Shown here: positions 1 through 7,936 of the stretch, one piece after another
How the letters are laid out: each line of letters begins with the position of its first letter
Numbering within the stretch: the stretch's first letter is position 1
DNA from: Actinorhabdospora filicis
Lineage (GTDB): Bacteria > Actinomycetota > Actinomycetes > Mycobacteriales > Micromonosporaceae
Length of the DNA stretch: 64,000 nt
Assembly: GCF_030269765.1 (NCBI RefSeq)
Contig: NZ_BSTX01000003.1
Location: forward strand, 558,001 to 622,000
Direction of reading: 5' to 3'
Notes under the pieces: generated by a model
Told to the model about the DNA's origin: nothing
Database searches by the model: none
What the model saw: only the letters and a program-made list of their open reading frames with translations
Program-made: the position numbers and the translations under genes

Positions 1-2
1 CC

Positions 3-1214
3 GCGCTGATCGCGATCCGGGCGCTGCTGGGTGTCGGCGGCGCGCTGATCATGCCCTCGACGCTGTCGATGATCCGCAACCTGTTCACCGATGGCAAGGA
101 GCGGGCCGTCGCCCTGGGCATCTGGGGTTCGATGGCGGCCGTGGGCTCCGGCCTCGGGCCCATCGCGGGCGGCGCGCTGCTGACCCACTTCAGCTGGCAC
201 TCGGCGTTCCTGGTGAACGTGCCGATCATGGCCGTCGCGCTGGTCGCCGCCTACTTCCTGCTCCCGGAGTCCAAGGGCGCCGTGGTGCGCTGGGACGCGC
301 TGGGCACCGGCCTGTCGATCGTGGGCATGGTCGCGCTGATGCTGGCCATCAAGAACTTCGGCAAGCACGGCATGGCCGACCCGGCCGCGCTGGTCTCGGC
401 CGCCGTCGCCGCGATCGCGCTGGGCTGGTTCGTCCGGCGGTCGCTGAACCGGCCCGACCCGATCCTGGACATCCGGCTGCTCAAGCGGCGCGGACTGTCG
501 GCGGGCCTGATCGCGGCGCTCACCACGAGCATCGCCACCGCGGCGATGATGCTGCTGCTGGCGCAGTGGATGCAGCTCGTGGAGGGCATGAGCGCGCTGG
601 AGGCGGGCGTGCACCTGCTGCCGGTCGCCATCGCCGCCGGGATCCTCTCGCCGCTGGCGCCCGCCATCGCCGCCAGGATCGGCACCCGCACCGTCATGGC
701 CGGTGGCCTGCTCATGAGCGCGACCGGGTTCCTGGTCCTGTTCTTCGCCCCGGCGCCGCTGACCTACCCGTTCCTGGCCGTGAGCATGCTCTTCGTCGGC
801 GTGGGCATGTCCTCGCTGGCGATCGGCTCGGCGGCGGTCATGGCCAGCTCGCCGGCCGAGCGCTCCGGCAACGCCGCCGCCCTGGAGGAGACCAGCTTCG
901 AGTTGGGCGCCGCCCTGGGCGTGGCGATCCTGGGCAGCGTGGCCGCGCTGGTTTACCGCAACGGGCTCTCGACGGGTGAGCTGGCCGCGTCCGGCGTCAC
1001 CGGCGAGTCCGCCGAGGCCGCCCGCGAGAGCCTCGGCGGGGCCATCGCGGTCGCCGAGCAGGCCGGGGCGAGCGGACTGGCCGACGTGGCGCGCGAGTCG
1101 TTCACCACGTCGCTCCAGGTCACCGGCATCGCCGGGGGCGTCCTGATGCTCGTCGGTGCGGTCACCGTGTGGCTGCTGACGCCGAAGGACCTCTCGGTCA
1201 CCGGGGCGCACTAG
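3..1214 (+). CDS. DHA2-type MFS efflux transporter, 5' end missing
   Basis: The frame is open to the left edge, so roughly the first 100 residues are outside the window. The remaining ~403 residues alternate hydrophobic segments and begin with a Gly-rich stretch (RALLGVGGALIMPS) typical of 14-segment EmrB/QacA-type proton antiporters. Such proteins sit in the cytoplasmic membrane and export drugs or other toxic compounds using the proton gradient; the substrate cannot be read. The C-terminus ends in one last membrane segment and a short tail. The 3' end overlaps the convergent gene at 1198-1629 by 17 bases. An internal ATG at 51 is a weaker start than a truncated gene. Confidence 0.85.
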   Translation, partial: ALIAIRALLGVGGALIMPSTLSMIRNLFTDGKERAVALGIWGSMAAVGSGLGPIAGGALLTHFSWHSAFLVNVPIMAVALVAAYFLLPESKGAVVRWDALGTGLSIVGMVALMLAIKNFGKHGMADPAALVSAAVAAIALGWFVRRSLNRPDPILDIRLLKRRGLSAGLIAALTTSIATAAMMLLLAQWMQLVEGMSALEAGVHLLPVAIAAGILSPLAPAIAARIGTRTVMAGGLLMSATGFLVLFFAPAPLTYPFLAVSMLFVGVGMSSLAIGSAAVMASSPAERSGNAAALEETSFELGAALGVAILGSVAALVYRNGLSTGELAASGVTGESAEAARESLGGAIAVAEQAGASGLADVARESFTTSLQVTGIAGGVLMLVGAVTVWLLTPKDLSVTGAH

Positions 1215-1629
1215 CCTCCGGCTCGGCCTCTTGCTCCGCCACGGCGGGCGCGGACTCCCGCGCCCGCCGCTTCCACGCCAGCCACTCCCGGCTGCCCGGC
1301 AGCCACAGCGCCACCAGGATCCACAAGGTCATCGGCGCGAACACCAGCCACGCCTGGAACACCCACGGCGAGACCACGTCCTCCGGCACGATCCCCGGGA
1401 TCGCGCCCAGGCAGCCCACGGCGTGCGCGACCGCCACCGCGATCACCCCGCCGGGCGAGCCGCGTCCCAGCATCAGCGCCGGGCCCGCGAAGGTCAGCAC
1501 CGCCAGGACCAGGGCGGCCACCAGGAAGACCATCGCGATCTTCCCCGCGCCCATGCGCGTCAGCGCCACCCCGACCGCGCCGGCCATCGGCACCACCAGC
1601 GCCCGGCAGGCGTGAGCCGAGGACTTCAC
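1198..1629 (-). CDS. Small four-segment membrane protein, function unknown
   Basis: About 143 residues with four predicted membrane segments: one near the N-terminus around a VVPMAGAVGVAL stretch, then IAMVFLVAALVLAVL, VIAVAVAHAVGC and AWLVFAPMTLWILVALWL, followed by a charged Arg/Glu-rich cytoplasmic tail. I do not recognise the family. The frame extends further upstream, but the GTG at 1629 or at 1653 would leave room for the divergent SDR gene starting at 1686; neither has a convincing ribosome site, so the start is uncertain. It is convergent with, and overlaps, the MFS gene. Confidence 0.55.
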   Translation of the reverse strand: MKSSAHACRALVVPMAGAVGVALTRMGAGKIAMVFLVAALVLAVLTFAGPALMLGRGSPGGVIAVAVAHAVGCLGAIPGIVPEDVVSPWVFQAWLVFAPMTLWILVALWLPGSREWLAWKRRARESAPAVAEQEAEPEASAPR

Positions 1630-1685
1630 CGTCGACGGAGGTAGATTCGCCACACCTGCTTCTACCACCCCCGGAGGGCGACACC

Positions 1686-2393
1686 GTGACGACACGACGT
1701 GACAAAAGCCGGGGTGACAGCGCCCAGGTCGCCGTCGTCACCGGTGGCAACCGGGGCATCGGCCGCGAGGTCTGCCGCAAGCTCGCCGACGGTGGATACC
1801 GCGTCGTCCTCACCGCCCGCGACCCCGCCAAGGCCGCCAAGACCGCCGCCGAGATCGGCGTCGACTGGTACGCCCACGACGTCACCTCCGACCCCGTGCC
1901 CCTCGTGCGGCACCTGGAACGCGAGTACGGGCGCCTCGACGTCCTGATCAACAACGCCGCCATCAACTACGACACCTGGCAGCACGCGCTCACCGCCGAC
2001 CTCGACGTCGTCCGCGAGACCATGGAGACCAACGTCTACGGACCCTGGCGGCTCACCGCCGCCCTCGTGCCGCTGCTGCGCCGCGCGCAGCACCCGCGCG
2101 TGGTCAACGTGTCCAGCGAGAGCGGCTCGCTGGCCGGCATGGGCGGCGGCACACCCGCCTACGGCATGTCCAAGGCCGGACTCAACGCGCTCACCCGGAT
2201 GCTCGCCGACGACCTGCGCGCCGACCACATCCTGGTCAACGCCGTCTGCCCCGGCTGGATCGCCACCGACATGGGCGGGCCCGGCGGCGGGCCGGTCGCC
2301 GAGGGCGCGGCGAGCGTCCTGTGGGCCGTCCGCCTGCCCGACGGCGGCCCCACCGGCGGGTTCTTCCGCCACGGCGAACCACTGCCCTGGTGA
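1686..2393 (+). CDS. SDR family NAD(P)-dependent oxidoreductase
   Basis: A 235-residue classical short-chain dehydrogenase/reductase, cytoplasmic. It has the Rossmann cofactor motif TGGNRGIG (residues 19-26), the NNAA structural motif after strand 4, a catalytic Ser in VNVSSESGS and the YGMSK (YxxxK) active-site pair. After these comes a PGWIATDMGG segment typical of the family. The GTG start is fixed by GGAGG at 1673-1677. The substrate is not deducible; carbonyl reductase-like SDRs (plant SDR110C/CBR type) look closest in spacing. It stands alone between a divergent membrane protein and serA. Confidence 0.88.
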   Translation: MTTRRDKSRGDSAQVAVVTGGNRGIGREVCRKLADGGYRVVLTARDPAKAAKTAAEIGVDWYAHDVTSDPVPLVRHLEREYGRLDVLINNAAINYDTWQHALTADLDVVRETMETNVYGPWRLTAALVPLLRRAQHPRVVNVSSESGSLAGMGGGTPAYGMSKAGLNALTRMLADDLRADHILVNAVCPGWIATDMGGPGGGPVAEGAASVLWAVRLPDGGPTGGFFRHGEPLPW

Positions 2394-2457
2394 GTGAACA
2401 GAGCCCTGGTAACGCGCGCCCACCCACTTCGGTCCTGACCGGGGTGACGGGTCTTTC

Positions 2458-2471
2458 TGGATCGATCCAGT
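2458..2471. promoter_or_regulatory. Perfect 14-bp palindrome upstream of serA
   Basis: CTGGATCGATCCAG is an exact palindrome lying 128 bases before the serA start in the 205-base gap after the SDR gene. Its location suits an operator for serA, but no family-specific consensus is recognised and a chance palindrome cannot be excluded. Confidence 0.35.
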
Positions 2472-2598
2472 GACATCTTGCACTTGCGGGGATGTCCGTG
2501 GAGTGAACCCTTCGCCACGCCCGTAACAATGGCCACCACATTGGCGAGCGCAGCGTCGCGCCCCGTCCCCCAGCAGCGTCTAGGCCGCGAGGTACGCC

Positions 2599-4218
2599 GT
2601 GTCGAACACTTCCCTGGTTCCCGTGACCCGCCCCGTCGTCGTCATCGCCGACCCGCTCGCGCACTCCGCGGTCGCGGTCCTCACCGCCGACTTCGACGTC
2701 CGCGACGTCGACGGCACCGACATCCCCGCCCTGCACAACGCGATCGCCGACGCCGACGCGGTCATCGTGCGCTCGGCGACCCGCATCGACGCCGCCGCCC
2801 TGGCCGCCGCGCCGCGGCTGAAGGTCGTCGCCCGCGCCGGGGTCGGGCTGGACAACGTCGACGTGCCCTCCGCCACCGCGCGCGGCGTCATGGTGGTCAA
2901 CGCGCCCACGTCCAACATCGTCTCGGCCGCCGAGCAGGCCGTCACGCTGCTGCTGGCCAGCGCCCGCCACACCGCCAACGCCAACGCCTCGCTGAAGTCG
3001 GGCGAGTGGAAGCGCTCGCGCTTCACGGGCGTGGAGATCGCCGGGAAGACCGTCGGCGTCATCGGCCTGGGCAAGATCGGGCAGCTCTTCGCCACCCGCC
3101 TGGCCGCCTTCGACACCAAGATCGTCGCCTACGACCCCTACGTCCAGCCCGCGCGCGCCGCCCAGCTGGGCATCAAGCTGCTGTCGCTGGACGAGCTGCT
3201 GGCCGTCTCCGACTTCATCTCGATCCACCTGCCGAAGACCCCGGAGACCGTCGGCCTCCTCGGCAAGGAGAACCTCGCCAAGGTCAAGCCCGGCGTCCGC
3301 ATCATCAACGCCGCCCGCGGCGGCCTCCTCGACGAGCAGGCCCTCGCCGACGCGATCGCCGAGGGCCGCGTGGCCGGCGCCGGCATCGACGTGTTCGCCA
3401 CCGAGCCGTGCACCGACTCGCCCCTCTTCGGGCTCGACGAGGTCGTGGTGACCCCGCACCTGGGCGCCTCCACCGTCGAGGCCCAGGACAACGCCGGGCT
3501 CGCGGTGGCCAAGAGCGTCAAGCTGGCCCTCAAGGGCGAGTTCGTGGCCGACGCGGTCAACGTGCAGGCCGGTGGCCTCGTGGCCGAGGACGTCCGCCCG
3601 CTGCTGCCGCTGGCCGAGCGCCTCGGCAAGGTCTTCACCGCCGTGTCGGGCGGCGCCGCCCAGTCGGTGACCGTCGAGGTCCGCGGCGACGTGGTCGCCT
3701 CCGATGTGTCGGTGCTCCAGCTGGCCGCCACCAAGGGCCTGTTCACCGGCGTCGCCGACCAGGTCACCTATGTCAACGCGCCCCTCCTGGCCAAGGAGCG
3801 CGGCGTCGACGTCGGCCTGTTCACCAGCGCCGAGAGCCCCGAGTTCCACAACCAGATCACCGTCCGCGGCGCCCTCACCGACGGCCGCGCGACCAGCGTG
3901 TCCGGCACCGTGACCAGCGGCCCCCGCGAGGTCCTCAAGCTCACCGAGATCGACGGCTTCGACATCGACCTCGAAGCCGACGGCCCGCTGCTGATCCTGC
4001 GCTACAACGACCGTCCCGGCGTGGTCGGCGTCCTCGGTGGCGCCCTCGGCGACGCCGGCGTCAACATCGCCGCCATGCAGGTGGCCCGCCGCGAGGTCGG
4101 CGGCGAGGCCCTCATGGCCGTGGCCGTCGACCACGAGCTCCCCGCCGACCTCCTGGACCGCGTGGCGAACGCGGTCGGGGCGACGCGGGCGGCGACGGTG
4201 ACGCTCACCGACGACTAG
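2599..4218 (+). CDS. serA: D-3-phosphoglycerate dehydrogenase
   Basis: Catalyses NAD-dependent oxidation of 3-phosphoglycerate, the first committed step of serine synthesis. The 539-residue protein has the long actinobacterial architecture: substrate/NAD domains (residues ~10-320) with the Rossmann motif GLGKIGQLFATRL, the catalytic Arg in NAARGGLLDE and His in VVTPHLGAST; an intervening ASB domain (~325-455); and a C-terminal ACT domain beginning ILRYNDRPGVVG, the site of serine feedback in relatives. GTG start. It is followed by a strong hairpin terminator at 4228, so it is probably monocistronic. Confidence 0.97.
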   Translation: MSNTSLVPVTRPVVVIADPLAHSAVAVLTADFDVRDVDGTDIPALHNAIADADAVIVRSATRIDAAALAAAPRLKVVARAGVGLDNVDVPSATARGVMVVNAPTSNIVSAAEQAVTLLLASARHTANANASLKSGEWKRSRFTGVEIAGKTVGVIGLGKIGQLFATRLAAFDTKIVAYDPYVQPARAAQLGIKLLSLDELLAVSDFISIHLPKTPETVGLLGKENLAKVKPGVRIINAARGGLLDEQALADAIAEGRVAGAGIDVFATEPCTDSPLFGLDEVVVTPHLGASTVEAQDNAGLAVAKSVKLALKGEFVADAVNVQAGGLVAEDVRPLLPLAERLGKVFTAVSGGAAQSVTVEVRGDVVASDVSVLQLAATKGLFTGVADQVTYVNAPLLAKERGVDVGLFTSAESPEFHNQITVRGALTDGRATSVSGTVTSGPREVLKLTEIDGFDIDLEADGPLLILRYNDRPGVVGVLGGALGDAGVNIAAMQVARREVGGEALMAVAVDHELPADLLDRVANAVGATRAATVTLTDD

Positions 4219-4227
4219 GGTTCGATG

Positions 4228-4258
4228 AAGCGGCCCCGGGGGACCCCGGGGCCGCTTT
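4228..4258 (+). terminator. Rho-independent terminator of serA
   Basis: Perfect 12-bp arms AAGCGGCCCCGG (4228-4239) and CCGGGGCCGCTT (4246-4257) with a six-base loop, ten bases after the serA stop. The T tract is short (TTT). Confidence 0.75.
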
Positions 4259-4277
4259 CGCGTACCGGGGACGGGAC

Positions 4278-4895
4278 ATGAGCTCACTCGAAGAGGACTA
4301 CGCGCGCTTCCGGGACCTCGTCGGCCCACTGCCGCGCATGGCGACGCCGCACACGTGGGCGGAGGTGGAGACGGCGCTCGGGCTGGAGTTCCCGGTGGAC
4401 TACAAGATGTGGGCGGAGGAGTACCCGTCGCTCTACCTCTTCAAGTTCCTGCACCTGGACAACCCGCTGGATTTCCCGGTCTCGGTGGACTTGGAGATCG
4501 ACGTCCTGGCGGAGGTCCGTGAGGTCGCCGAGGAGTTCGGCCGCGAGATCACCGGCGATGACGGGAGCATCGTGGATCATCGGCCCGCCCTGCCCTTCTA
4601 TCCGGCGCCCGGCGGGCTGCTCTTCTTCGGGCAGAGCGACAACGGCGACTACTGCACCTTCCTGACCGCACCCGACCCTCGCGAATGGGAAGTGGTCGTC
4701 ACCGACGGCGGCAGCTGGTGGCACAGTGGCCGTGGCTTCGCGGCATTCCTCACCGGTCTGCTCACCGGCGAGCGGCCCTGCCCGGAGTTCCCCGAAGACC
4801 TGGCCGATCATCCGTCGGCGCGCGCCGCCTACACCTTCATGGACGCCGAGGGGCAGGGGCACGTTCTCTGGGGCGATACCCGCCGCATCCCCTGA
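4278..4895 (+). CDS. SMI1/KNR4 (SUKH) family protein
   Basis: A 205-residue soluble protein. The N-terminal part reads like a SUKH domain: an acidic start (SSLEEDYARF), then HTWAEVETALGLEFPVDYK, a conserved pattern of a Trp-containing helix followed by LP/FPxDYK, and later a GLLFFGQSDNGD segment where family members have a Gly-rich W/F-G-x-xxxGD motif. SUKH proteins are often immunity or cell-wall-linked adaptor proteins; no toxin gene is adjacent, so the role here is open. ATG start follows GGGACGGGAC; the next gene starts 38 bases later on the same strand. Confidence 0.7.
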   Translation: MSSLEEDYARFRDLVGPLPRMATPHTWAEVETALGLEFPVDYKMWAEEYPSLYLFKFLHLDNPLDFPVSVDLEIDVLAEVREVAEEFGREITGDDGSIVDHRPALPFYPAPGGLLFFGQSDNGDYCTFLTAPDPREWEVVVTDGGSWWHSGRGFAAFLTGLLTGERPCPEFPEDLADHPSARAAYTFMDAEGQGHVLWGDTRRIP

Positions 4896-4933
4896 GCGGG
4901 AACCGATCTCCCGCCCCGACGCGTCCCACCACC

Positions 4934-5836
4934 ATGAGGCCATCCCGTCTTCTCGCCCTGCCCCTGCTCCTCGCCGCCGGGTTCCTCACGGCCTGCGGTG
5001 GGGCCGCCATGCCGTGCTCGGACAACGCCATCACCGGCCTGGCCTGCGAGCCGCCGGCGGGGACGGGGGACCCCGTCGCGGGGCAGCGGGTCGTCGCGTT
5101 CGAGCCGGAGGGGTCGGTGGCGGTGCCGGGGACGTTCTCGGACGCGCCGGTCGACCCCGACGTGGTGCGGGGATGGCTGGCGGCCAAGAGCGGCGCGGGC
5201 ATCAGCGAGCCGCGGGCGCCGAAGCCGGCGACCCCTGCCGAGGAGGGCATGGCCTATGTGGCCGTCTCGCGGACGACGGGCTGCCAGAAGACCGACAAGG
5301 CCGAGCTGCGGCGCCAGGGCGACGAGCTGATCTCGGTGTTCACCGGCACGGGCAGCGTGCCCGGGGAGTGCGTGCGGGCCTACACCGCCTACGCGCAGTT
5401 CGCGGTGCCGAAGGCGTCGGTCACGGGCGTCAAGAAGATCGACGGGCAGCCGGTGGTGGACGCGGCGGGCCCCGGGAAGCAGATCGCGTTCGTGCCGATC
5501 GCGGGACTCGACGAGACCCGGTTCGCCCCCGTCTTCCTGCGCGACGACAAGGCCAAGAGCCTGCGGGAGGAGTTCGTCGCGCACGGCGCCTCCGAGAGCG
5601 ACGTGGTGGTCCTGGACGAGCCCACGCCCGCCGGGAAGGAGCGCGTCGCCTACCTCCTCGACGGCTGCGCGGAGAAGAAGGCGCGGCTGCTGGTCTCCCC
5701 GACGGTGCTGCAGGCCGAGCTGGTGCGCGACACCACGATCGACTGTGACGGGAACGTGCGCTTCCTCGTCGTCTTCGAGCTGGACGCCAAGGACGTCCCG
5801 CAGGGAGCCATGCCGGCGGTGTGGGGGCAGCGGTAG
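4934..5836 (+). CDS. Putative secreted lipoprotein
   Basis: 300 residues with a lipoprotein signal peptide: basic MRPSR, a hydrophobic run and lipobox LTAC with Cys at about residue 20. The mature part contains several Cys residues (PCSDN, GLACEPP, TTGCQK, DGCAEKK, TIDCDG) that could form disulfides. No known domain is recognised. It would be anchored to the outer face of the membrane. It overlaps or abuts the next small membrane protein (start 5848) and probably forms a pair with it. Confidence 0.6.
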   Translation: MRPSRLLALPLLLAAGFLTACGGAAMPCSDNAITGLACEPPAGTGDPVAGQRVVAFEPEGSVAVPGTFSDAPVDPDVVRGWLAAKSGAGISEPRAPKPATPAEEGMAYVAVSRTTGCQKTDKAELRRQGDELISVFTGTGSVPGECVRAYTAYAQFAVPKASVTGVKKIDGQPVVDAAGPGKQIAFVPIAGLDETRFAPVFLRDDKAKSLREEFVAHGASESDVVVLDEPTPAGKERVAYLLDGCAEKKARLLVSPTVLQAELVRDTTIDCDGNVRFLVVFELDAKDVPQGAMPAVWGQR

Positions 5837-5847
5837 GGTCCCGCGAT

Positions 5848-6216
5848 GTGTCGCTCAAACCGCTCATGCTCGCCCTGCGGCTCTGCCTGGAACTGATCGC
5901 CGTCGCCTCCTTCGGCGTCCTCGGCTGGCGCGTGACGGGGACCCCGTGGCGCTACCTGCTCGTGGCCGCCCTGCCGGTGCTGGCGATGACCCTGTGGGGC
6001 GTCTTCGCCGTGCCGGGCGATCCCAGCCGCAAGGGCGACGCCCCGGTCCCGGTGCCGGGCGCCGTCCGGATCCTCGTGGAGGCCGTGGTGCTGTGGGGTG
6101 GCGCCGGTGCCCTGTGGCTGGCGGGGCTGCCGTGGCTCGCGCTGGCCTCCGGCGTCGTCCTGGCCGTCTACTACGTGCTCGCCCGGGACCGGATCGGCTG
6201 GTTGCTGCGGCGCTAA
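5848..6216 (+). CDS. YrdB/DUF2568 family membrane protein
   Basis: About 122 residues with four predicted membrane segments; the pattern of the first helix (LRLCLELIAVASFGVLGW), a PWRYLL loop, a W-G-x-F-x-VPGDPSR motif after helix 2 and a C-terminal basic tail match the DUF2568/YrdB family of small bacterial membrane proteins of unknown function. GTG at 5848 is chosen because it gives the usual short N-terminus; a longer GTG start at 5821 would overlap the lipoprotein gene. It starts 12 bases after that gene's stop. Confidence 0.75.
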   Translation: MSLKPLMLALRLCLELIAVASFGVLGWRVTGTPWRYLLVAALPVLAMTLWGVFAVPGDPSRKGDAPVPVPGAVRILVEAVVLWGGAGALWLAGLPWLALASGVVLAVYYVLARDRIGWLLRR

Positions 6217-6388
6217 TCCGCGAACCCGTGCCATAGGACCCTGTCCGCTACCAGCACTGCTACCCCGATCTTCACTGTGCGTCAGGACATGTTCTCAGAT
6301 AGTGACTATCCATTGTGGATGATCTCGCCGCGCCCATAGCGTCGCTTGCGGACCGGCCGCCGGGGCCGGCCCGCAAAGGAGGTAAGAC

Positions 6389-7012
6389 ATGAGGCGCGTT
6401 CTCCGTGCGCTCGTCCTCACCGCCGTCGCCGCAGGCATGGCCTTCATCGCGTCGCCCGCCGCCGACGCCGCCCCGCCCACCGGGCCGGCGCTCGTGGCAC
6501 CCGGGACCGGGAACGCGGTGGTCGAGGCGCAGCGGCACGCGGTCGCGGACGCCGCGGGCGTCGCCCCGACCGCCGTACCCTGCTGGATCAACATCTCCAT
6601 CTACTCCACCGCCAACAACCGGTGGATCTCGGCCGAGCTCGGCTACAGCGGCGGCGACTACGCCATGCTGCGCGCACGGGCCACCGCGGTCGGGCCCTGG
6701 GAGCGCTACGTCGTCTGCCGTGACCCCGGTACCGGCGTCACCGACATCTCGTCCATGGCCAACGGCCTGTACGTGTCGGCCGAACTGGGCTACTCCGGCG
6801 GCGACTACGGCATGCTGCGGGCCCGCGCGAGCGTGCGCGGCCCCTGGGAGATCTTCTACACCTCGTCCGCTCCGGGCGGGGGCCGGCTCGTGATCACCTC
6901 GCAGGCCAACGGCCTGTACGTGTCCGCCGAGCTCGGTTACTCCGGCGGCGACTACGGCATGCTGCGGGCCCGCGCCTCGGCGCTCGGGCCCTGGGAGCTC
7001 TACATCTGGTAA
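6389..7012 (+). CDS. Secreted three-repeat, beta-trefoil (fascin-like) protein
   Basis: 207 residues with a Sec signal peptide (residues 1-27, cut near ADA-APP). The mature part has three near-identical repeats with a 49-residue period; each carries SAELGYSGGDY(A/G)MLRARA (starting at residues 81, 130 and 179) followed by a GPWE motif. Three ~45-residue units with this spacing suggest a beta-trefoil of the fascin/actin-crosslinking-like group, which bind carbohydrates or proteins. Cys65 and Cys110 may pair. Strong ribosome site AAAGGAGG at 6376. Followed by a good terminator. Target is unknown. Confidence 0.75.
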   Translation: MRRVLRALVLTAVAAGMAFIASPAADAAPPTGPALVAPGTGNAVVEAQRHAVADAAGVAPTAVPCWINISIYSTANNRWISAELGYSGGDYAMLRARATAVGPWERYVVCRDPGTGVTDISSMANGLYVSAELGYSGGDYGMLRARASVRGPWEIFYTSSAPGGGRLVITSQANGLYVSAELGYSGGDYGMLRARASALGPWELYIW

Positions 7013-7024
7013 GACCCCTTCCGA

Positions 7025-7056
7025 GGGCCGCCGGTCAGTGATCGGCGGCCCTTTTT
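7025..7056 (+). terminator. Rho-independent terminator
   Basis: Perfect 9-bp stem GGGCCGCCG (7025-7033) / CGGCGGCCC (7043-7051) with a nine-base loop and TTTTT at 7052-7056, directly after the secreted repeat protein. Confidence 0.92.
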
Positions 7057-7134
7057 GCGCGCCGGGACGGGCGGGTAGGGTTCGGTCATTTCGCATTGCG
7101 CAAAAAGCGGTGGGCCTCGGGAAAGGGGATTCGT

Positions 7135-7533
7135 GTGGGCGGGTTTCATCACGTCGAACTGTGGGTGCCGGACCTGCGACGCGCCCGCGAGAGCTGGGGC
7201 TGGCTGCTCGGCGAGCTGGGCTGGGAGCCCTTCCAGGACTGGAAGAGCGGCGTGTCCTGGCGGCACGGTGAGGCCTACCTGGTGATGGAGCGCTCCACCG
7301 ACATGACCGACTGCGGCCACAACCGGCTGCGCCCCGGCCTCAACCACCTCGCGTTCCACGCCGAGGACACCGACACCGTCGACCGCCTCACCGAGAACGC
7401 CCCCAAGTACGGCTGGGAGCTGCTCTACGCCGACCGCCACCCCTTCGCCGGCGGCCCCGGGCACTACGCGGCCTACATCGCCGACCGGGACGGCTTCGAG
7501 GCCGAGCTGGTGGCGGGGAGGGTTCTGGGGTGA
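7135..7533 (+). CDS. VOC (glyoxalase/dioxygenase) superfamily protein
   Basis: 132 residues forming one vicinal-oxygen-chelate module: FHHVELWVPDL at the start (first metal His), GLNHLAFHAED in the middle, and YAAYIADRDGFEAELVA at the end (metal Glu). These are small cytoplasmic metalloproteins acting as lyases, dioxygenases or resistance proteins; the substrate is not deducible. GTG at 7135 is chosen because AAAGGGGA precedes it and because the VOC fold begins immediately. The last ~16 codons are unit one of a 134-bp tandem repeat running into the intergenic region. Confidence 0.8.
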   Translation: MGGFHHVELWVPDLRRARESWGWLLGELGWEPFQDWKSGVSWRHGEAYLVMERSTDMTDCGHNRLRPGLNHLAFHAEDTDTVDRLTENAPKYGWELLYADRHPFAGGPGHYAAYIADRDGFEAELVAGRVLG

Positions 7534-7855
7534 GGGGAGCTCGCGGGTGGGGTCTGGTGGGCGTGATGCGGCGCCGGTGAGGCCCGGTGTTCGCGGCGGG
7601 CCGTATCGGGGTGTCTGGCCGGGGCGGTTTCGAGGCCGAACCTGGTCGCGGGGAAGGTCCTTGGGTGAGCGGCTTCGCGGTCGGGTGCCGGTGGGCGTGA
7701 TGCGGCGCCGGTGAGGCCCGGTGTTCGCCGTGAGCCGTATCGGGGTCTCAGGCCGGGACGGCTTCGAGGCTGAGTTGGTCGCGAGGAGGGTCCTGGGGTG
7801 AGGGGACTTCGCGGCTGGAGCCCGGTGGGCGTGATGCCGTACCTCTGAGGCCACT
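7484..7855. repeat. 134-bp tandem repeat, about 2.8 copies
   Basis: The block CGGCTTCGAG begins at 7491, recurs as CGGTTTCGAG at 7625 and CGGCTTCGAG at 7759, giving an exact 134-base period twice. The similarity covers the whole unit, including GTGGGCGTGATGC, TGAGGCCCGGTGTTCGC and GCCGTATCGGGGT. Unit one contains the end of the VOC gene; units two and three are decayed, non-coding copies of it. The third unit fades near 7855. This fills most of the 403-base gap 7534-7936; I see no gene in it. Confidence 0.88.
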
Positions 7856-7936
7856 CGGCACCGGGGCGTACTGAGCGGCGCGGCCTCGGCATGCCGCAAG
7901 CCCGCCGCGGCCCGGGTGTGATGCGCGGGCCGGGCC

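Noticed and set aside
2394-2598. T-box or SAM-type riboswitch upstream of serA
   Set aside because: Only a short palindrome is visible, with no long structured leader.
2236-4329. A 697-residue open frame on the minus strand opposite serA
   Set aside because: Its composition (Gly/Asp/Val-rich without domains) is the reverse reading of high-GC coding DNA; serA is unmistakable.
7534-7936. CRISPR-like appearance of the 134-bp repeats
   Set aside because: Units are long, contiguous and lack spacers; this is a tandem duplication.
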